NCBI RefSeq assembly: GCF_003991975.1
Contig: NZ_CP029822.1
Coordinates: 3,187,648-3,251,647 of the forward strand
Direction: 5' to 3'
DNA length: 64,000 nt
Source of the DNA: Entomomonas moraniae
Lineage (GTDB): Bacteria > Pseudomonadota > Gammaproteobacteria > Pseudomonadales > Pseudomonadaceae
The notes under the pieces are model-generated. The model made no database searches, was not told the origin of the DNA, and saw nothing but the letters and a program-made list of their open reading frames with translations. Positions 35,559 to 44,802 of this stretch are shown piece by piece (within the stretch, counting starts at the first letter, position 1; the number at the start of each line of letters is the position of its first letter). Both the position numbers and the translations under genes were made by a program.

Positions 35559-36974
35559 GTGATTAAAAAAATATTGATAGCCAATCGAGGGGAAATTGCT
35601 GTTCGAATTATCCGCGCTTGTGCTGAAATGAATATTCGATCGGTTGCTATTTTTAGTGAGGCTGATCGACATGCACTGCATGTTAAACGGGCTGATGAGG
35701 CTTACAATATTGGGGAAGAACCACTTGAAGGCTATCTAAATCCACAAAAGATCGTTGATTTAGCCGTTAAAACAGGTTGTGATGCTTTGCATCCAGGGTA
35801 TGGTTTTTTATCTGAAAACCCTGAATTAGCAAGATGTTGCCAAGCAGCAGGTATTCGTTTTATTGGCCCCTCTCCAGAAGTTATTCATCTGATGGGAGAT
35901 AAAACCCAAGCCAGAAATACCATGATTAAAGCAGGTGTTCCCTGTACACCAGGGACTGATGGAAATTTAAAAGACCTTGATGAAGCGCTTCACGAAGCTG
36001 AACAAGTAGGTTACCCTATTATGTTAAAAGCTACCTCGGGTGGTGGCGGGCGCGGTATTCGCCGCTGTGATAATCCTGATGAGTTAAAACAAAACTACTC
36101 ACGTGTGATTTCTGAGGCTACTAAAGCTTTTGGTAGTGCTGAAGTCTTTTTAGAAAAATGTATTCTTAATCCTTGTCATATTGAGGTACAAATTCTAGCC
36201 GATAGTCATGGTAACGTGATTCATTTATATGAGCGTGATTGTTCGATCCAGCGTCGTAACCAAAAGCTGATTGAAATAGCACCTAGTCCACAGCTAACAG
36301 AAGCACAACGGCAATATATTGGTGGTTTGGCTGTCCGTGCTGCGCAAGCTGTGGGTTATGAGAACGCTGGAACCATTGAGTTTTTATTATCTGATAATAA
36401 CTTTTACTTTATGGAAATGAATACTCGTGTTCAAGTAGAACATACCATTACAGAAGAAATCACAGGTATTGATATTGTTCGAGAACAAATCAATATCGCA
36501 GCTGGTAAATCACTGTCTATCAAACAAGAGGATATTCGCTTTAAAGGCTATGCATTACAGTTTCGCATTAATGCAGAAGATCCCAAAAATAACTTTTTAC
36601 CTACGTTTGGTCGTATTACCCACTATTATGCGCCGGGTGGGCCAGGGGTACGTGTTGATACAGCGATTTATACAGGGTACAACATTCCACCGTATTATGA
36701 CTCCATGTGCTTAAAATTAGTAGTACGCGCTTTAACGTGGGAAGAGGCTATCAATAGAGGTTCTCGTGCGTTGGATGATATGCGCCTACAAGGGATTAAA
36801 ACTACCGCTAACTATTACCAAGAAATTTTAAAACACGCTGATTTTAGAAGTGGTCGCTTTAATACAAGTTTTGTTGACTCCCATCCTGAGTTAGTAGATT
36901 ACTCGACTAAACGCAGGCCAGAAGAGTTAGCATTGGCAATTTCTGCAGCAATTGCTGCTTATACAGGTCTATAA
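35559..36974 (+). CDS. Pyruvate carboxylase subunit A (biotin carboxylase)
   Basis: ATP-grasp biotin carboxylase of 471 residues starting at a GTG, 7 bases after AGGAG. Signatures KKILIANRGEIAVRIIRAC, LKATSGGGGRGIRRC (ATP loop), ERDCSIQRRNQKLIE and NTRVQVEHTITEEITG are intact. It is followed after 17 bases by the carboxyltransferase/biotin subunit, matching the two-subunit anaplerotic pyruvate carboxylase of Pseudomonas. An acetyl-CoA carboxylase role is unlikely in this pairing. The LysR-type regulator often found next to the pair is absent. Confidence 0.93.
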   Translation: MIKKILIANRGEIAVRIIRACAEMNIRSVAIFSEADRHALHVKRADEAYNIGEEPLEGYLNPQKIVDLAVKTGCDALHPGYGFLSENPELARCCQAAGIRFIGPSPEVIHLMGDKTQARNTMIKAGVPCTPGTDGNLKDLDEALHEAEQVGYPIMLKATSGGGGRGIRRCDNPDELKQNYSRVISEATKAFGSAEVFLEKCILNPCHIEVQILADSHGNVIHLYERDCSIQRRNQKLIEIAPSPQLTEAQRQYIGGLAVRAAQAVGYENAGTIEFLLSDNNFYFMEMNTRVQVEHTITEEITGIDIVREQINIAAGKSLSIKQEDIRFKGYALQFRINAEDPKNNFLPTFGRITHYYAPGGPGVRVDTAIYTGYNIPPYYDSMCLKLVVRALTWEEAINRGSRALDDMRLQGIKTTANYYQEILKHADFRSGRFNTSFVDSHPELVDYSTKRRPEELALAISAAIAAYTGL

Positions 36975-36991
36975 CAGCAAGGTAGAATGAG

Positions 36992-38797
36992 ATGACTAAA
37001 AAGATTCTTATAACAGATACCATCCTTCGTGATGCGCACCAATCATTACTAGCAACACGTCTTCGTACTGAAGACATGCTACCTATTTGCGAAAAGTTAG
37101 ATAAAGTAGGTTACTGGTCATTAGAAGTTTGGGGCGGTGCTACCTTTGATGTATGTATTCGCTTTCTTAAAGAAGATCCATGGGAACGTTTACGTTTATT
37201 AAAAAAAGCATTACCTAACACCCGTTTGCAGATGCTATTGCGTGGTCAAAACTTATTGGGTTATCGCCATTACAGTGATGATGTAGTACAAGCATTCGTT
37301 GAAAAGTCAGCCGAAAATGGTATTGATGTCTTCCGTATTTTTGATGCCATGAATGATGTGCGTAATCTAGAGGAAGCTATTAAAGTTGTAAATAAAGTAG
37401 GTAAGCATGCTCAAGGAGCGATCTCTTACACGACTAGCCCTGTTCATACGATCGAATTATTTGTTGAGCAAGCCAAGCAAATGGCTGATATGGGCGTGCA
37501 GTCCATTGCTGTTAAAGACATGGCGGGCTTATTAACACCCTTTGTAACAGGTGAATTAGTTAAAGCGATTAAAGATGAAGTTGATTTGCCTGTCTTTATT
37601 CACTCTCATGACACAGCAGGCTTATCAACAATGTGTCAATTAAAAGCCATTGAAAATGGTGCTGATCATATCGATACAGCTATTTCTAGTATGGCGTGGG
37701 GAACGAGCCATCCTGCGACTGAGTCAATGGTCGCTGCGCTTCGTAATACTCCTTACGATACAGGATTGGATTTAGAGTTAATTCAAGAAATTGGTATGTA
37801 CTTCTATGGTGTACGTAAAAAGTACCACCAGTTTGAAAGTCCATTTACTGGTGTTGATACCCGTGTACAAGTGAACCAAGTGCCGGGTGGTATGATGTCA
37901 AATCTTGCTAATCAATTACGTGAGCAAGGTGCTTTAAACCGAATGAATGACTTATTTGACGAAATACCTCGCGTGCGTAAAGACCTTGGCTATCCTCCTT
38001 TAGTGACACCAACATCGCAAATTGTAGGTTCACAGGCTTTATTTAATGTCCTCTCTGGTGAGCGCTATAAAACCATTACTAATGAAGTCAGACTCTACTT
38101 GGAAGGCCGCTATGGTAAGGCTGCGGGTGAAATTAATGAAGAATTAAGAACGCAAGCCATTGGTAACTCGTTCGTAATTACTACTCGCCCAGCAGATTAC
38201 TTAGACCCTGAAATGGAGAAGTTAAAAGCTGAAATAGGTAGCTTAGCACAATCAGAGGAAGATGTATTAACTTACGCGATGTTCCCTGATATTGCTCGTA
38301 AATATCTAGAAGAGCGTGCTTCTGGCAATTTAACACCAGAAGTTTTGTTACCTTTACCTGTCGCAGGCGAAGTGGATACAACAGAAGCGAATTCTTCTGC
38401 GGTTACTGAGTTTATGGTTGATGTCCATGGTGAGCGTTATCATATTGATGTTAAAGGTGCGACAGCTAAAAACAAAGGGAAACGTCATTTCTATCTATCG
38501 ATTGATGGTATTCCACAGGAAGTTGTCTTTGAACAGATGGTGTCAGGTGAAGTCACGGGCGATGGAAGAAAACAAGCAACCAAGGCAGGCGATGTAACGG
38601 TCGGGATGTCAGGCACTGTAGTTGAAGTGTTGGTTAAAGAAGGTGATAGTGTTAAAAAAGGTCAACCTTTATTTATTACTGAAGCCATGAAAATGGAATC
38701 TGAAATTAAAGCACCGATTGATGGTATTGTAAAAGCAATTAATATTAAAGGTGGTGATAAAGTCAACCAAGGTGAACTACTCATTGAAATTGAATAA
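36992..38797 (+). CDS. Pyruvate carboxylase subunit B (carboxyltransferase and biotin domain)
   Basis: Subunit of 601 residues that transfers CO2 from biotin to pyruvate to give oxaloacetate. The TIM-barrel carboxyltransferase begins LITDTILRDAHQSLLATRLRTEDM, with metal His in FIHSHDTAG; a conserved region follows, then a C-terminal biotinyl domain with acceptor Lys in TEAMKMESEI. Oxaloacetate decarboxylase alpha subunit (OadA) is homologous, but beta and gamma subunits are missing and the partner is a biotin carboxylase, so pyruvate carboxylase is favoured. Confidence 0.93.
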   Translation: MTKKILITDTILRDAHQSLLATRLRTEDMLPICEKLDKVGYWSLEVWGGATFDVCIRFLKEDPWERLRLLKKALPNTRLQMLLRGQNLLGYRHYSDDVVQAFVEKSAENGIDVFRIFDAMNDVRNLEEAIKVVNKVGKHAQGAISYTTSPVHTIELFVEQAKQMADMGVQSIAVKDMAGLLTPFVTGELVKAIKDEVDLPVFIHSHDTAGLSTMCQLKAIENGADHIDTAISSMAWGTSHPATESMVAALRNTPYDTGLDLELIQEIGMYFYGVRKKYHQFESPFTGVDTRVQVNQVPGGMMSNLANQLREQGALNRMNDLFDEIPRVRKDLGYPPLVTPTSQIVGSQALFNVLSGERYKTITNEVRLYLEGRYGKAAGEINEELRTQAIGNSFVITTRPADYLDPEMEKLKAEIGSLAQSEEDVLTYAMFPDIARKYLEERASGNLTPEVLLPLPVAGEVDTTEANSSAVTEFMVDVHGERYHIDVKGATAKNKGKRHFYLSIDGIPQEVVFEQMVSGEVTGDGRKQATKAGDVTVGMSGTVVEVLVKEGDSVKKGQPLFITEAMKMESEIKAPIDGIVKAINIKGGDKVNQGELLIEIE

Positions 38798-38816
38798 TTA
38801 ATCTTTATTCACTGTG

Positions 38817-38852
38817 AACGCGCTATTAAGTAATTAATGGCGCGTTTTTTTA
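38817..38852 (+). terminator. Intrinsic terminator of the pyruvate carboxylase operon
   Basis: An 11-bp stem from AACGCGCTATT (38817-38827) to AATGGCGCGTT (38836-38846), with one G-T pair and an 8-nt loop, followed by TTTTTT. Confidence 0.88.
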
Positions 38853-38912
38853 TGGTTGAACGCTAAGTTATTAAAGTATTACTTGTGTTATTGACTATAA
38901 AATGATGAGTTT

Positions 38913-39209
38913 TTAACGCATCTTGAATTGAAAAATCATACTTTCTGCACCACAACAGAAATTAAAACTCGCCAAAAGTTTTACACCGTCTTCTACTTGA
39001 TCTATCGTGTGAGTTATTTGACAAGGATCAGATGCGATTCCCTGTGCTATTTCAGTCAACTTCGAAAATGCTTCTTCAGCCTCTTGCTGACTTGTAAATA
39101 GAGCGTCATAAGAAACTATACAATCCTCATTACTTATCACTGTCCCAATGTCAACACCACAACAGGCTGCTGTTTCGTTGGCTTTACATTTATTTGTTAA
39201 ATCTACCAT
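38913..39209 (-). CDS. YfcZ/YiiS-family protein (DUF406)
   Basis: Small protein of 98 residues. Its N-terminal CCGVDIGTVISNEDC and the later SDPCQITHTIDQVEDGVKL...FCCGAESMIFQFKMR pattern align with E. coli YfcZ and YiiS, including most of the Cys. Function of the family is unknown. It stands alone between pycB and the NAD(P)HX epimerase gene. Confidence 0.88.
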   Translation of the reverse strand: MVDLTNKCKANETAACCGVDIGTVISNEDCIVSYDALFTSQQEAEEAFSKLTEIAQGIASDPCQITHTIDQVEDGVKLLASFNFCCGAESMIFQFKMR

Positions 39210-39375
39210 AACGATAACCTCTTAGTTTTTAGTTAAACATCAGTACATCTAACTTATTATAAAAAAGAATGGTTAGATTAGCTAGCTTAACCGTAAAACC
39301 AAACATGAGGTGTGAATAACTTATTAAGTCTCAAAAGAATGGATAATAGTCACATTATTATTTTTAAAATGGCAT

Positions 39376-39996
39376 CTAGGGTCTCAAGTTTTTAGGTAAA
39401 TCGAGTGTATCGACAATAGTTTCTCCTGCCAGTGCTAACCCTTTATCACAATGTAGTGCAGGTTTATCACTTAAAAAGGTCAGTGTAGCTGTTGCCTTTA
39501 TTGTAGCGCCATAAACCTCTCCCGTATAAGCATCTAAACCAGAGGGCGTATCAATAGCTAATGTTGGTGTATTTAAATTGTTTAACTGTTGAATAATAGC
39601 TTGCCACTCTTCTGATAAGGAGCGATTAAGACCAATCCCAAATAGACCGTCTACAATTAAGCTAGGTCTTGTTGTTAGCTGAGTGAGGCTGTTAATGTCT
39701 AAAAGATGGTTAGCTTTACAGAAAGTTAAAGCATTCAGTGCAGCTGAGCTTTTTACGGGTTGTGGGATAAATAATATCACTTGATAATCGCGAGCATCTA
39801 AATTTAGCGCTGCCCATAGCGCATCACCACCATTATTGCCTGTACCTACCGCGATTAAAATAGTATCTTGTTGCGAGTAGTGCTGTGTTACCCGATCAGC
39901 AATCGAACGTGCCGCCCGTTGCATTAAGTCAATACCTGCTTGCTCCGCCTTTTGTTCAATTTGGCGGAGTTGGGTAAGGGTATAGAGCGGTAACAT
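39376..39996 (-). CDS. nnrE: NAD(P)H-hydrate epimerase, single-domain
   Basis: Epimerises damaged (R)-NAD(P)HX; 206 residues. YjeF_N features are present: GIDLMQRAARSIADRV, VGTGNNGGDALWAALNL, VDGLFGIGLNR, AIDTPSGLDAYTGE and the late ATLTFLSDKPAL. Pseudomonads and E. coli usually carry a fused C-terminal ADP-dependent dehydratase domain (total about 500 residues); here the protein stops after the epimerase, and the downstream bases encode no remnant of the dehydratase. Confidence 0.88.
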   Translation of the reverse strand: MLPLYTLTQLRQIEQKAEQAGIDLMQRAARSIADRVTQHYSQQDTILIAVGTGNNGGDALWAALNLDARDYQVILFIPQPVKSSAALNALTFCKANHLLDINSLTQLTTRPSLIVDGLFGIGLNRSLSEEWQAIIQQLNNLNTPTLAIDTPSGLDAYTGEVYGATIKATATLTFLSDKPALHCDKGLALAGETIVDTLDLPKNLRP

Positions 39997-40005
39997 AATG
40001 TAAGT

Positions 40006-40353
40006 TTACCGACTGTCTTTTTTTAATTGGTCAATGGATATCATCAAATTATAAGCTAGTTCTTTGCAATCTTGTTGAGACCTTTGCCTTAACGTGTTTG
40101 TCATCCTTTCTAACCCTTCCTCACGTTCTGCTGAAGATTTACTGTTATAGTTTCTTGATGATGGATCATCGTACATATATGAAGTAACTTGATGATAAGC
40201 TTTTAATGCATCAATACAATCACCAGTTATTCCTTCTGGTACAGTAATTTGTATATTAGCAAGCTGTGCTACTGGATCGGTAGGTTCTGTTTTTTTATCA
40301 CAGGCAGTTATTAATAAAGAACCGATAGTAAGTATAAGAATTTTTTTAAGCAT
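40006..40353 (-). CDS. Small lipoprotein, unknown function
   Basis: Lipoprotein of 115 residues with signal peptide MLKKILILTIGSLLITAC (lipobox ITAC). The mature part is charged and helical, ending SQQDCKELAYNLMISIDQL, with two further Cys that may form a disulfide. I recognise no family. It lies 9 bases upstream of nnrE on the same strand, so the two may be co-transcribed. Confidence 0.7.
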   Translation of the reverse strand: MLKKILILTIGSLLITACDKKTEPTDPVAQLANIQITVPEGITGDCIDALKAYHQVTSYMYDDPSSRNYNSKSSAEREEGLERMTNTLRQRSQQDCKELAYNLMISIDQLKKDSR

Positions 40354-40403
40354 GCTATTTTTCCCTAAAATGGATAAAAGTAAATATGTCAGCTTTTTGA
40401 GCT

Positions 40404-40429
40404 TAGGTGGGAATAGTTATACCCACCTA
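40404..40429 (-). terminator. Hairpin after metG
   Basis: TAGGTGGG (40404-40411) pairs with CCCACCTA (40422-40429) around a 10-nt loop just beyond the metG stop. No T tract follows on the minus strand. Confidence 0.55.
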
Positions 40430-40440
40430 GTTTGACTAAG

Positions 40441-42471
40441 CTATTTAACCCGTTGTCCCGGAATTGCACCGCTGTCTGGGCTTAGTAAGTAGATTTCTTC
40501 ACCACCAGGCCCTGCAGCCATAACCATACCTTCTGACATGCCAAAGCGCATTTTACGGGGTTTTAAATTGGCAATCATCACGGTTAAGCGACCCTCTAGT
40601 TTGCTTGGGTCTTTATAAGCGCTTTTAATGCCTGCGAACACATTACGTTGTTCATCGCCAATATCAAGGGTTAATTGAAGAAGCTTATCTGCCCCTTCAA
40701 CTGATTGGGCTTTGAGTATTTTGGCTACGCGAATATCGACAGCTGCAAAAGCATCAAACTCAATTTCAGGGGCTAGTGGGTCTTTAGCCAACTCACCATT
40801 ACCTTTTGGCGCATTTTCGGCTTTTAAATCTTCTTTAGAGGCTTCAATCATTGCATTCACTTGGTCTTGTTCGATGCGAGTCATTAATGGTTTAAATTCG
40901 TTAACAGTGTGGTTTGCAAGGCTTGTTTGGTAATCAGCCCATGTTAATGGCGCAATATTCAAATAAGCTTCAGCTTTAGCCGCTAATTCAGGCAGTACAG
41001 GCTTTAAGGTAAGAACCAATAAACGGAAAAGGTTAATACCCATGGCACAAATAGCTTGTACTTCGGCTTGTTTTCCTTCTTGTTTATTGAGTGCCCACGG
41101 TGCTTTTTCAGCAATCCATGCGTTAGCAAGGTCGGCCAATGCCATAATTTCGCGCATAGCGCGGTTAAAATCACGAGCCTCATAAGCTTCAGCAATGGTT
41201 GGCATGGCATTTTGGAAGGTTTGCCATAGCTCTGGCGCTGCATTGCTTTCGACAAGTACGTTGTTATTACCACGGGCAACAAAGCCAGCACAACGACTGG
41301 CAATATTAACTACTTTGCCGACAAGATCAGAGTTCACTTTTTGGATAAAGTCTTCTAAGTTCAGATCAAGGTCATCCACGGAGCGAGTGAGTTTGCTAGC
41401 GTAATAGTAGCGTAAGTATTCAGGTTGTAAATGGTCAAGGTAGGTACGGGCTTTAATGAAGGTGCCGCGAGACTTAGACATTTTTGAACCATTAACGGTG
41501 AGGTAACCATGCACGTTGATCGCGGTAGGTTTACGATAACCTGCACCCTCTAACATGGCAGGCCAGAACAAGGCGTGGAAGTTAACAATATCTTTACCGA
41601 TAAAGTGGTACACTTCAGCGTTTGAATCAGGTGTCCAATAGGTATCAAAATTTAGCTCTGGGCGACGTTCACATAGGTTTTTTAAGCTTGCCATATAACC
41701 AATGGGAGCATCTAACCATACGTAGAAAAATTTATTGGGCTCACCAGGGATTTCAAAACCAAAATAAGGGGCATCACGTGAAATATCCCATTCTTGTAAA
41801 CCTGCATCTAACCATTCAGCTAATTTGTTAGCCACAGATTCTTGAAGTGTACCACTGCGTGTCCATGTTTTTAGCATGTCTTGAAACTGAGGCAGTTTAA
41901 AGAAGAAGTGCATGGACTCTTTTAAAACAGGGGTAGCACCAGAAATAGTCGACTTAGGATTTTTTAATTCAGTAGCATCGTAAGTGGCGCTACATTTTTC
42001 ACAGTTATCACCGTATTGGTCTTCGGCACCACAACGTGGGCAAGTGCCTTTAATAAAGCGATCAGCCAAAAACATTTGTTTTTCAGGGTCAAAATATTGT
42101 GTTACAGGGCGCGTGGCAATATGTCCATTTTCTTTAAGCTTTAGGTAGATTTTTTCTGAGAGTTCTTTATTTTCAGGGCTATGGGTTGAGTAGAAGTTAT
42201 CAAAGTCTACCAAGAAATCAGCAAAATCTGTGCTGTGTTCTTTTCGTACGTTGTCGATTAATTGCTCGGGAGTAATCCCTTCTTTTTCAGCACGTAGCAT
42301 AATGGCTGAACCGTGAGCATCGTCTGCACACACGTAAACAGTTTGATTGCCACGCATTTTTTGAAAACGTACCCAAATGTCGGTTTGAATATACTCCACT
42401 AAGTGGCCTAAGTGAATTGATCCATTAGCATAGGGTAGTGCGCTGGTTACCAATATTTTACGAGGTGTCAT
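40441..42471 (-). CDS. metG: Methionyl-tRNA synthetase
   Basis: Class I synthetase of about 676 residues with the pseudomonad layout. HIGH-type motif [10 protein letters not shown], zinc knuckle Cys in [22 protein letters not shown] in [10 protein letters not shown], and a C-terminal tRNA-binding (Trbp111-like) domain from [17 protein letters not shown] to the end. I chose the Met at 42471 ([15 protein letters not shown]) by homology; in-frame Mets at 42483 and 42492 are possible and no start has a clear ribosome binding site. Confidence 0.97.
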   Translation of the reverse strand: MTPRKILVTSALPYANGSIHLGHLVEYIQTDIWVRFQKMRGNQTVYVCADDAHGSAIMLRAEKEGITPEQLIDNVRKEHSTDFADFLVDFDNFYSTHSPENKELSEKIYLKLKENGHIATRPVTQYFDPEKQMFLADRFIKGTCPRCGAEDQYGDNCEKCSATYDATELKNPKSTISGATPVLKESMHFFFKLPQFQDMLKTWTRSGTLQESVANKLAEWLDAGLQEWDISRDAPYFGFEIPGEPNKFFYVWLDAPIGYMASLKNLCERRPELNFDTYWTPDSNAEVYHFIGKDIVNFHALFWPAMLEGAGYRKPTAINVHGYLTVNGSKMSKSRGTFIKARTYLDHLQPEYLRYYYASKLTRSVDDLDLNLEDFIQKVNSDLVGKVVNIASRCAGFVARGNNNVLVESNAAPELWQTFQNAMPTIAEAYEARDFNRAMREIMALADLANAWIAEKAPWALNKQEGKQAEVQAICAMGINLFRLLVLTLKPVLPELAAKAEAYLNIAPLTWADYQTSLANHTVNEFKPLMTRIEQDQVNAMIEASKEDLKAENAPKGNGELAKDPLAPEIEFDAFAAVDIRVAKILKAQSVEGADKLLQLTLDIGDEQRNVFAGIKSAYKDPSKLEGRLTVMIANLKPRKMRFGMSEGMVMAAGPGGEEIYLLSPDSGAIPGQRVK

Positions 42472-42591
42472 GATGTTAGCCATTGTTCCCATGAAGTTAA
42501 AAAGGTTATTGTACTAAATTTATTACACTTGCTGTGCAGAATGCGTTAAATTAATCGATTATTATAAATAACTATAGGCCTGTTATTCTAG

Positions 42592-43311
42592 ATGAAAGGT
42601 AATCTATTTTTCCAACGAGGGTTCAAATTATGGGTATTAATTTGGGCAAGCTTGTTGTTGCAAGGCTGTATCTCATCTGCTCCTAAAAGTAACGATTATA
42701 GAAGTATTATTATTGAGGGCGCTAAGCAAGGCGATGCTGAGCAACAATATTTGCTAGGCTGGCATTATCAATTTGGTTGGATTGTGCCAAGGGATAACGG
42801 ATATGCATTGTATTGGTATGAGCAAAGTGCAAAGCAAGGCAATGTAGACGCACAGTTTCATTTAGCAAAGGTTTTTGATAAGGGGATTGGTGTTACCCCT
42901 AATAAGTTACGGGCTTTTTATTGGTATCAAAAAGCAGCTGAGCAAAATCATACCGATGCACAAATTGATGTGGGGTGGTTTTATCTGTTAGGGGAAGATA
43001 TTCCTAAAAATAATGAGCGAGCGATTTATTGGTTTAAACGATCAGCGGATCTGGGTAATGGTGAGGCTATGGTTATTTTAGGTAGCCTTTACCGCTATGG
43101 TCAGGGCGTGACTAAAGATGGTCAGCAGGCAATTCATTGGTATGAACAGGCAGTTCAAGCTAAGCGCATCGTTGCAATGGCATTATTGGGTGATATGTAT
43201 GAAAAAGGTGATGGGGTAAAAAAGAATTTACCACTTGCAAAAGAATGGTTTATGAAAGCCGCCGCTCAAGGTTATAAACCAGCCATTGAGCGGTTGAAAC
43301 AGTTAAAGTAA
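42592..43311 (+). CDS. Sel1-repeat lipoprotein
   Basis: Envelope lipoprotein of 239 residues. An N-terminal hydrophobic segment ends in LLLQGC. About five Sel1-like repeats follow, for example AEQQYLLGWHYQFGW, AQFHLAKVFDKGIGVTPN, AQIDVGWFYLLGEDIPKN, AMVILGSLYRYGQGV and AMALLGDMYEKGDGV. Such repeats mediate protein-protein contacts; no partner can be named. Its last 9 bases overlap the end of nagZ on the other strand. Confidence 0.85.
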   Translation: MKGNLFFQRGFKLWVLIWASLLLQGCISSAPKSNDYRSIIIEGAKQGDAEQQYLLGWHYQFGWIVPRDNGYALYWYEQSAKQGNVDAQFHLAKVFDKGIGVTPNKLRAFYWYQKAAEQNHTDAQIDVGWFYLLGEDIPKNNERAIYWFKRSADLGNGEAMVILGSLYRYGQGVTKDGQQAIHWYEQAVQAKRIVAMALLGDMYEKGDGVKKNLPLAKEWFMKAAAQGYKPAIERLKQLK

Positions 43312-44298
43312 ATTGGCTTGTTGTAAAGCGTTAACTGCTTCTTGCCAATAAGGGTTAGCCTTGTAGTCGGTGTCGGTTGATGTTTGAGCGCGCATTAAGC
43401 CAAGCTTTTGGCTTGGTTTGATGTTAAGTTGTTGGGTGCTGATAAGGGCTTCTTCAGCCATAGCGCGATTATTACAAACCAGTGCCATATCACAACCAGC
43501 ACTAAATGCGGCGTTAACACGATTATGGATATTACCAACAGCATGAGCACCGGCCATGGAAAGGTCATCACTAAAGATAATGCCATTAAAGCCTAGCTCT
43601 TGGCGTAAAACCGTTTGAACCCAGTAAGGTGAAAAACCAGCAGGTTTGTCATCGACTTGAGTATAAATAACATGGGCGGGCATGATGCCAACAAGTTGTT
43701 TGATGAGTTTTGCAAAGGGAATTAAGTCTGTTTGTTTGATTTCTTCTAATGAGCGTTCATCTTCAGGGATCACAAAGTGCGAATCGCCCGTAACCCATCC
43801 ATGCCCGGGGAAATGCTTACCTGTGGCTTGCATACCTGCTTGTTGCATGCCTGTAATAAAACTTGAGGCTAGTAAGGTAACTTGGTCTGGCGTATGGCCA
43901 AAAGCGCGTTGCCCGATGACTTGATTACGTTGATAGTTAATGTCTAAAACGGGTGCAAAGCTAATATCTAAACCTGCTGCTAAGACTTCGGTTGCCATCA
44001 ACCAGCCACAGTAGTGGGCAAGTTGTTTGGCATTGCTATGGTCTATAAAACTGCCCATAGCGGGTAGCTGTAAAGTATTTTGCCGTAAGCGTTGGACACG
44101 ACCGCCTTCTTGGTCAATCGCTAGAATTAGGTCAGGGCGAGTAGCACGAATGGATTGGCACAGTTCTCTGACTTGTTTAGGGTCTTCGGTATTGCGCGCA
44201 AATAAGATTAATCCGCCAATTTCAGGGTGCTTTAAGAATTGTCGATCTTGTGCGTTAAGCCATAGACCTTCAACGTCAACCATCAGTGAGCCTTGCAT
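43303..44298 (-). CDS. nagZ: Beta-N-acetylhexosaminidase NagZ
   Basis: Cytoplasmic family 3 glycosidase of 331 residues that removes GlcNAc from anhydromuropeptides in cell-wall recycling. The catalytic loop and nucleophile are present in GKHFPGHGWVTGDSHFV and GIIFSDDLSMAGA, with AIDQEGGRVQRL near the N-terminus. It follows the L,D-transpeptidase gene after 9 bases, in a psrA-ldt-nagZ run on the minus strand. NagZ also produces the signal for AmpC induction in relatives. Confidence 0.95.
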   Translation of the reverse strand: MQGSLMVDVEGLWLNAQDRQFLKHPEIGGLILFARNTEDPKQVRELCQSIRATRPDLILAIDQEGGRVQRLRQNTLQLPAMGSFIDHSNAKQLAHYCGWLMATEVLAAGLDISFAPVLDINYQRNQVIGQRAFGHTPDQVTLLASSFITGMQQAGMQATGKHFPGHGWVTGDSHFVIPEDERSLEEIKQTDLIPFAKLIKQLVGIMPAHVIYTQVDDKPAGFSPYWVQTVLRQELGFNGIIFSDDLSMAGAHAVGNIHNRVNAAFSAGCDMALVCNNRAMAEEALISTQQLNIKPSQKLGLMRAQTSTDTDYKANPYWQEAVNALQQANLL

Positions 44299-44307
44299 AA
44301 ATATCCC

Positions 44308-44802
44308 TTAACGATAGGACTGTTCGATGATTTCTACATCGCAGTGTATGGGTGTTATATCAAATAGTTTTATTATATCAGTATTGCGTAGGCGAATGCA
44401 GCCATGAGATTTTGGGATGCCCATTGGTTCGGTATCAGGCGTACCATGCAAGTATATATAGCGTTGAAAACTATCGACAGAACCTAAACGATTAAATCCT
44501 ACTTCACAACCGCTAAGCCATAAGATACGGCTGAGTATCCAATCTCGCTCAGGGTATTGTGCATTTAAAGTGGGTGACCATATTTCCCCCGTCCAACGGC
44601 GCCCTCGTAGAACAGCATTGAGGGGCAAGTTAGCACCAATCTTTGCCCTGATCTGGTGCTTACCACGAGGAGTACAGTTGCTATTTTGTTGTTCCCCCAC
44701 GCCATTGAGGGCAGTGGAGACAGGCAGAATAATCTGTGGCTGATAATTATTAAAGCCGTAAAGAGTTTGATCAGCCACTGAGATAATAAGCTTATCTAAC
44801 AT
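44308..44802 (-). CDS. L,D-transpeptidase (YkuD) domain protein without signal peptide
   Basis: YkuD-fold protein of 164 residues. The active site is intact: YLHGTPDTEPMGIPKSHGCIRL with the catalytic Cys in SHGC. Members cross-link peptidoglycan or attach proteins to it in the periplasm, but this one starts MLDKLIISVADQTLYGF with no export signal. It overlaps the end of the psrA-like gene by 7 bases and is 9 bases upstream of nagZ, so the three are coupled. Confidence 0.86.
   Translation of the reverse strand: MLDKLIISVADQTLYGFNNYQPQIILPVSTALNGVGEQQNSNCTPRGKHQIRAKIGANLPLNAVLRGRRWTGEIWSPTLNAQYPERDWILSRILWLSGCEVGFNRLGSVDSFQRYIYLHGTPDTEPMGIPKSHGCIRLRNTDIIKLFDITPIHCDVEIIEQSYR

Noticed and set aside
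35559-38797. Oxaloacetate decarboxylase sodium pump
   Set aside because: The B subunit is OadA-like, but no beta or gamma membrane subunit is nearby and a biotin carboxylase gene precedes it, so pyruvate carboxylase fits better.
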